Positions 59,904-64,000 of a stretch of DNA of 64,000 nt are shown here, piece after piece. Every line of letters starts with the position of its first letter. Within the stretch, counting starts at the first letter, position 1. The translations under genes and the position numbers were made by a program. The notes under the pieces are model-generated. The model was not told the DNA's origin. It was given only the letters and a program-made list of their open reading frames with translations, and ran no database searches. The stretch lies in the NCBI RefSeq assembly GCF_020531985.1, contig NZ_JAJAVQ010000003.1, forward strand, positions 643,886 through 707,885, read 5' to 3'. The stretch is from Rheinheimera aquimaris (GTDB lineage Bacteria; Pseudomonadota; Gammaproteobacteria; Enterobacterales; Alteromonadaceae).

Positions 59904-59928
59904 TGTTACAAACCAAGAAAAAGTAACA
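59904..59928. promoter_or_regulatory. Candidate LysR operator in the divergent region
   Basis: Arms TGTTAC and GTAACA separated by 13 bases, between the MFS and lysR genes. The region also has TTTGTGA (59877) and TCACAAA (59954) as distant inverted repeats. Weak evidence, based on symmetry and position only. Confidence 0.35.
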
Positions 59929-59998
59929 CCCGATACATTCAGTTTTGCTTCTGCGTCACAAATAACCAGATCGCAGATCACCAAGAGGCAGACCACAG

Positions 59999-60916
59999 AT
60001 GAGCTTAACGAAAACCGACAGAGCCGCAGAAATGGAAACCTTTTTATCGGTTGCCTGTACCGGCAGTTTAAGTGCGGCAGCACGTGAACTGGAACTTACC
60101 CCCTCTGCTGTCAGCCGCATTATGACCCGGCTGGAAAAACGCCTTGGCGTGCGCCTTATTGTGCGCAGCACCCGCAGCCTGCGGTTAACTGCCGAAGGCG
60201 AATCTTACGCATTAGCGGCGCGGCGCATTTTAAAAGACTTAGACGATACCGAGCTGACCATCGCCAACCGTGGCAGCCCCAGTGGCAATATCAAAATAAC
60301 CACTGCAACTGCGCACAGCCGGCTGACAATAGTGCCGCTGTTAAAAGAGTTTTTGCAGCGCTACCCCGACATCACGCTGGAGATTGATGTATCAGACCAG
60401 ATCCGCGATGTTGCATCAGGCCAGGTTGACGTGGCAATCCGTTTTGGCCAGCTGCCAGACAGCGGCTTACATGCCCGCCGTTTAGGCGATACCGGCCGTG
60501 TGGTACTGGCCTCGCCCGAATATCTGGCTAAAGCCGGCGTACCACAAACACCAGCCGATTTAGCCCGCCATAACTGCCTCGATTTTAACTTTCGCCGCCT
60601 CGAACCGGGCTGGCCGTTTCGTCAGCATGGCGAGGATTTTATGCTGGCGGTAAGTGGTAACGTTATTGCTAACAATGGCGAAACCCTGGTCGAGCTGGCG
60701 CAGCAAGGTATTGGTATTACCCGGGTTGGTCGCTTTCATGTGCAACAGGCGCTGGCCAGCGGCCAACTGGTTGCACTGCTTGAAGACTACAACCCGCAAG
60801 ACAGAGAGGCGATACACGCGGTGTTTATCGGCGGTAAAAATGTACCCGCCCGTATCCGCGTGTTCGTCGATTATCTGGTCGAAAAAATGACCACCAGCGA
60901 CGACACTACACCTTAG
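59999..60916 (+). CDS. LysR family transcriptional regulator
   Basis: 305 residues. N-terminal helix-turn-helix (METFLSVACTGSLSAAARELELTPSAVSRIMTRLEKRLGVRLIVRSTR) and effector-binding domain (PDITLEIDVSDQIRDVASGQVDVAIRFGQLPDSGLHAR). Divergent from the MFS gene, its probable target. Confidence 0.92.
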   Translation: MSLTKTDRAAEMETFLSVACTGSLSAAARELELTPSAVSRIMTRLEKRLGVRLIVRSTRSLRLTAEGESYALAARRILKDLDDTELTIANRGSPSGNIKITTATAHSRLTIVPLLKEFLQRYPDITLEIDVSDQIRDVASGQVDVAIRFGQLPDSGLHARRLGDTGRVVLASPEYLAKAGVPQTPADLARHNCLDFNFRRLEPGWPFRQHGEDFMLAVSGNVIANNGETLVELAQQGIGITRVGRFHVQQALASGQLVALLEDYNPQDREAIHAVFIGGKNVPARIRVFVDYLVEKMTTSDDTTP

Positions 60917-60965
60917 CAAAGGCCACGGCTGCTGCAATAAAAGCATCCGAATAACAAAACACTGT

Positions 60966-60993
60966 TTGACAACACCCTGCCAGGTTGTAAAAA
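60966..60993 (+). promoter_or_regulatory. Predicted promoter of the toxin-like gene
   Basis: Perfect -35 TTGACA (60966-60971), 16 bases, then TAAAAA (60988-60993, 4 of 6 to TATAAT). It lies about 58 bases upstream of the predicted start of the 312-residue protein. Confidence 0.5.
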
Positions 60994-61051
60994 TGCGCAA
61001 ATTGTAAATTTGTTGTTTAGAAAAAGTGCTTTTCATAAACAAGGTGGCAGG

Positions 61052-61990
61052 ATGCAAGACCAGCAATATGATGGCGTAGTTCTGGAAGATAAATGGGGCA
61101 AAAGTTATCTGTGCAGCAGTTGCCTGCTGGCCTACGCTGATTTAGGCGAAGACAGCCTTGGCGACGTAAAAGATACCGAATTTGGCCGCTATTTTCTGCA
61201 TGACTTAGAACCCAGTTGGGATCAGCGCAATATCTGGGCCCAGCTTTACCAGCACGCCCGTCCCTGGGCTACCGATTTATCTAAACTAAACAAGTTTCAG
61301 CTGCGTGACGCCCTGCTGCAAATGTTCGCCCGCGACGAAATGCGCATTTGGCAGTTAACCGACGGCTGGGGTAAAGCCCCTGAAGGTAACGGCATCGGTG
61401 ACGGCGGCTTAGCTCCAGCCAGCAGCGGCGGCGCAAGCCCGGCACCAGCGGCTAAGGCCAGCAAACCGAAAGGTGGAGGAGTTGTTACAGACAGGTCTGA
61501 AAAAGAGCCATTGCTTCACCACTCTGCTACTAAGCCAACAGAGGTAGCGCTATCAAGAGATGAGCTTGAGAATAATATTTTGCTTTCCGTTGGAGAAGGG
61601 TTCAAAAATAATCCTTTGAGGCAAGAATACGAGCAGGAAGTAGCAGCATTGAGTAAGTATGCAGACAAAATAAAGCCCAACAGTACGTTAAAAGAACTTG
61701 AGGAGCTGGCGAATGAAGCAAATGAGGCTCGCCGGCAACTCGGAGTTAAGTATAAAAATGCAACACCAGAGCCACTACGTGATTTTATATACGAAGTAAA
61801 CAAATCCAGATACGACGGAGATCCATTAGGTCCTACTGTTGATTTCTTAGTTAATGTGAAAGATAAGTCTTACACAGATATAATCCGATCTGCATCGCGG
61901 CCAAATCCTGATGTTGATAAATTACTAGCAGGCTTTTCTGACTGGTTGAAAAAGCAGTCACCTGAGTATCTGATTAAACATCAACCGTAG
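61052..61990 (+). CDS. Putative polymorphic toxin (N-terminal domain plus linker plus variable C-terminal domain)
   Basis: 312 residues from MQDQQYDGVVLEDKWG; AAGGTGGCAGG precedes this ATG. Residues 1-112 form a compact domain (CSSCLLAYADLGEDS, FGRYFLHDLEPSWDQRN, LRDALLQMFARDEMRIWQL). Residues 113-145 are a Gly/Ala/Ser/Pro/Lys linker, and 146-312 a charged helical domain (LGVKYKNATPEPLRDFIYEVN, DPLGPTVDFL, IIRSASRPNPDVDKLL). G+C falls from about 68% in the linker (61381-61440) to about 35% (61561-61620). No signal peptide. I recognise no catalytic motif; the toxin role is inferred from modular layout and the AT-rich small genes after it. Confidence 0.55.
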   Translation: MQDQQYDGVVLEDKWGKSYLCSSCLLAYADLGEDSLGDVKDTEFGRYFLHDLEPSWDQRNIWAQLYQHARPWATDLSKLNKFQLRDALLQMFARDEMRIWQLTDGWGKAPEGNGIGDGGLAPASSGGASPAPAAKASKPKGGGVVTDRSEKEPLLHHSATKPTEVALSRDELENNILLSVGEGFKNNPLRQEYEQEVAALSKYADKIKPNSTLKELEELANEANEARRQLGVKYKNATPEPLRDFIYEVNKSRYDGDPLGPTVDFLVNVKDKSYTDIIRSASRPNPDVDKLLAGFSDWLKKQSPEYLIKHQP

Positions 61991-62001
61991 AAGAACCTGA
62001 T

Positions 62002-62433
62002 ATGACTACAGAAATTATTAAACATAAATACTTACAAGACTGTTTTATTGAACGAGATAGCGAAACAGGCTCATGCCATGAAATAAAAGCGTTGCCACCT
62101 GGCGAGAAACCGAGAAAGAAAGCTTCATATGTTAAGCACAAAGATACTTTTATCGGTGTATTTGCTTCCACGCAAGGGCCTGTTCTATTTATTAACCAGA
62201 AGCTATTTTTTTTCACTGATCAATCATGGGTTGTAAAACTGAACAAACAAGCGAACGGTAATCAGTTTACACTGCTACAAAATGGTCAAAAATTATTTGA
62301 AGCGGATTATCAACCACCCAAACCAGACCCACTAGACCCGTGGTCCGATGAAGAGTCTGTAGACTTATTCGTTTGGATAACAGCGAAACGAAATGATCAA
62401 GAAATAGCCCAGATGTGGACGCTAGAACAGTAG
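62002..62433 (+). CDS. Putative immunity protein 1
   Basis: 143 residues, AT-rich, soluble. Its C-terminal half (about 62-143: LFINQKLFFFTDQSW, GQKLFEADYQPP, acidic DPLDPWSDEESVDLF, QMWT near the end) lines up with that of the next gene, so the two look like diverged paralogues. It follows the toxin-like gene by 11 bases on the same strand. No known family recognised; immunity role inferred from position. Confidence 0.5.
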   Translation: MTTEIIKHKYLQDCFIERDSETGSCHEIKALPPGEKPRKKASYVKHKDTFIGVFASTQGPVLFINQKLFFFTDQSWVVKLNKQANGNQFTLLQNGQKLFEADYQPPKPDPLDPWSDEESVDLFVWITAKRNDQEIAQMWTLEQ

Positions 62434-62442
62434 AGTTTATAA

Positions 62443-62877
62443 ATGAAGCTCTCGTTATCTATGCCGTTTAGATTAAACACGAAAGTACTACTCTGCACAG
62501 AAACAGGTGCAATAACATCCACGTTTAAACCAGACCCGATTCGTGGCAACTTTCAGAATGTCGGGCGCCATTCTGTCGCACTTTATGCACAAGATAACCA
62601 GCTTAAATTGCAAATAGACAAAAAGGTGTGGCTGTTTTCGAGTTCAACTCTCAATATCGATTATCATCACAAATTTCAACAGCGCCTAACTCATTTTGCT
62701 ATTACATCGCCAAATGACAATTTCGCCATAAATTATCGTGCTTGGTGGGCTGATATCCCCGACTTTGAGCCACTAGAGCCAGAAATGGATCAAGATGAAG
62801 ACTATCTGGCTTATATTTATGAAGTTTGGAAGACGCCCTCCATTCAACAGGCATTGCTTGAAACGTGGACGGCTTAA
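62443..62877 (+). CDS. Putative immunity protein 2 (paralogue of the preceding gene)
   Basis: 144 residues. The parallel segments are LQIDKKVWLFSSSTL, NDNFAINYRAWWADIP, the acidic EPLEPEMDQDEDYLAY, and ETWT near the end. It starts 9 bases after the first copy stops, which suggests tandem duplication and divergence. It could protect against a different variant of the toxin. Confidence 0.5.
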   Translation: MKLSLSMPFRLNTKVLLCTETGAITSTFKPDPIRGNFQNVGRHSVALYAQDNQLKLQIDKKVWLFSSSTLNIDYHHKFQQRLTHFAITSPNDNFAINYRAWWADIPDFEPLEPEMDQDEDYLAYIYEVWKTPSIQQALLETWTA

Positions 62878-62970
62878 CGTTGGAATATCTAGATTTTCGG
62901 TGTCAACTCAGTTAGCTGTATTTAATGCAGGCGGCAGCCCCGCCAGCATGGAATCACTTGATAAATAAAC

Positions 62971-63507
62971 TTAGTACTTCATAGTTAATAGTAATTGCGC
63001 TGCACCACGAACTGCATTTGCAAAAGGGATTGAATCAAGTACCGCCTCTGTAGTAGGGAAATAATGCCACAATCCATTCGCCAGCTCGTTTTCCAGCTGC
63101 CCTGCTCCCCACCCAAATGAGCCAATACCGCATACCGCCCGATCTTGCTTTTTGCTTTGTTCGAAAGCCGAATCTGAAAAATTCAGTGCAAGATAATCAT
63201 TAGAAACTTGTTTGTCGTATTCACCAGTTCTTCGGCTGAAGATCCAGGGTATGTCATTTGCTAAAGGTCCACCTGAAATAACTTTATTGGTTAGCAAGTT
63301 CTCAACGTTTAACAACTTTAGTACCGGTAAACTCTCTGCTATTTCATCTATTGGCTTGCTGAAGTTTTGATTAAGGCTGATACCTATTGCTCCAGCCTTA
63401 GTATGTTCAATTATGTAGATAGCCTTGCCAGCGATATTGGCAAACTTGGGAATATCAGAAAGCGCCGGATTTGCGATAATAAGACCGTCCGTTAGAAATA
63501 AGCTCAT
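62971..63507 (-). CDS. Divergent YqgE/AlgH family protein
   Basis: 178 residues; AAGGA with good spacing precedes the ATG. The UPF0301 landmarks are LTDGLIIANPAL, AIYIIEHTKAGAIGISLNQ, VISGGPLANDIPWIF and FGWGAGQLENELANGLWHYFP. It is unusually diverged (for example AIYIIEHTK where typical members have VVYICEHNE), and it is far from the usual yqgE-ruvX neighbourhood, so it is probably a second, accessory copy. Function of the family is unknown. Opposite strand to the flanking small genes. Confidence 0.8.
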   Translation of the reverse strand: MSLFLTDGLIIANPALSDIPKFANIAGKAIYIIEHTKAGAIGISLNQNFSKPIDEIAESLPVLKLLNVENLLTNKVISGGPLANDIPWIFSRRTGEYDKQVSNDYLALNFSDSAFEQSKKQDRAVCGIGSFGWGAGQLENELANGLWHYFPTTEAVLDSIPFANAVRGAAQLLLTMKY

Positions 63508-63682
63508 TTTTCGTCCTTAAGATTAGCTCTAAGATTTTGTGTTTAGCCCGCCGACAGAGAGCAGCAGGAACAAAACGGCCTTGAAATATACATTAATTAA
63601 ACATTTAATTAAACAATATCCGTTATTCCATTTTGATGCTAAAGCTACAAGAACGCATGTTTGTGTTAATTTTTGAGAAGTT

Positions 63683-63961
63683 ATGAACTATCAAGCGCTG
63701 CAGCTTGCAGCAGAGCAAGGTATTACTGCAATCAACAAGACTGCTCCCGCAAGCATTTCTGTTGATGTACTGGCGTCGATAAAACGGCAGATGGAGTTTA
63801 TCTGTAAGCATGCAGCGGCAGGTAATAACCCATCCGCTGAACTGCCAACTGGCGTTAAATTTACGTATGCAGTGCTCGCATCACGTGAGCTGACAAGCCC
63901 GGATGATTTGACTCTACAAGCTAAGATAAACGAAGTTACCCGACTCTTAATTGGCGTCTAA
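63683..63961 (+). CDS. Small protein resembling the Tsi6 immunity family
   Basis: 92 residues, AT-rich, soluble and mainly helical. Its size and the pattern SIKRQMEFICK, then TYAVLASRELTSPDDLTLQAKINEV, resemble Tsi6-type immunity proteins (which protect against the NAD(P)-degrading type VI effector Tse6). GAGAAGTT lies directly before the ATG. No partner toxin is adjacent, so it could be an orphan immunity gene. The match is from memory of the family pattern and is tentative. Confidence 0.45.
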   Translation: MNYQALQLAAEQGITAINKTAPASISVDVLASIKRQMEFICKHAAAGNNPSAELPTGVKFTYAVLASRELTSPDDLTLQAKINEVTRLLIGV

Positions 63962-64000
63962 CTTGAACTACTGAGAACTGCCAGAATGGCAGCTTTGAGC

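Overview
The window reads as chromosomal DNA of a free-living gammaproteobacterium. Synteny and protein sequences (pilMNOPQ-aroK beside mrcA, argCBFGH, metJ/metBLF, rsmD/ftsYEX-rpoH, ubiCA, glpEG, split pntAA-AB-B) point to the Alteromonadales/Chromatiales group that holds Rheinheimera, Alishewanella and Arsukibacterium. That placement comes from recognition, not a database search. Genes are densely packed. I see no rRNA, tRNA, CRISPR array, insertion sequence or prophage, and no gene-free gap longer than about 300 bases.

Layout. 1-5234 (minus): the start of aroK, then the type IV pilus assembly operon pilMNOPQ, divergent from mrcA (PBP1A). 8051-13414 (minus): arginine operon argCBFGH with a sigma70-like promoter and two ARG boxes whose centres are 21 bp apart. 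13544-16573: a large propeller-GGDEF diguanylate cyclase. 16694-21774: methionine genes metBLF divergent from metJ, with two clusters of MetJ boxes between. 21835-26314: rpoH with an exact CIRCE inverted repeat in its leader, ftsYEX, and rsmD. 26332-28562: three conserved or unknown genes (DUF416, DUF2007 plus zinc ribbon, Q-rich coiled coil). 28779-31936: DUF2721, a REC/DUF3369/HD-GYP regulator and two lipoproteins. 32074-34146: an ECF sigma factor, a probable membrane anti-sigma factor and an exported coiled-coil protein. 34274-39782: a 2OG-Fe(II) oxygenase, then a Cu/Ag efflux cluster (Cys/His-rich exported protein, CusB, CusA). 39818-48731: housekeeping genes (DUF192, ubiCA, FliL-like, glpEG, LemA/M48, HDOD, a 47-residue DUF2256 zinc protein, dusC). 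48904-51794: the transhydrogenase pntAA-AB-B. 51823-60916: accessory regulators and transporters (SDR/TetR with matching operators, LysE/MocR, MFS/LysR) around a 1000-residue di-haem lipoprotein.

The most novel part is the right end (about 61052-63961). A 312-residue protein has an N-terminal domain, a Gly/Ala/Pro/Lys linker and a distinct C-terminal domain, with a sharp fall in G+C at the linker. Two small AT-rich genes follow whose products resemble each other, and further on lie a divergent YqgE/AlgH paralogue and a small Tsi6-like protein. I interpret this as a polymorphic toxin with tandem duplicated immunity genes and orphan immunity genes, possibly type VI secretion cargo. The toxin and immunity roles are inferred from architecture only.

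Several control circuits can be read from the DNA: ArgR on argC, MetJ on metB/metJ, HrcA (predicted) on rpoH, and a TetR protein on itself and on the downstream SDR gene.
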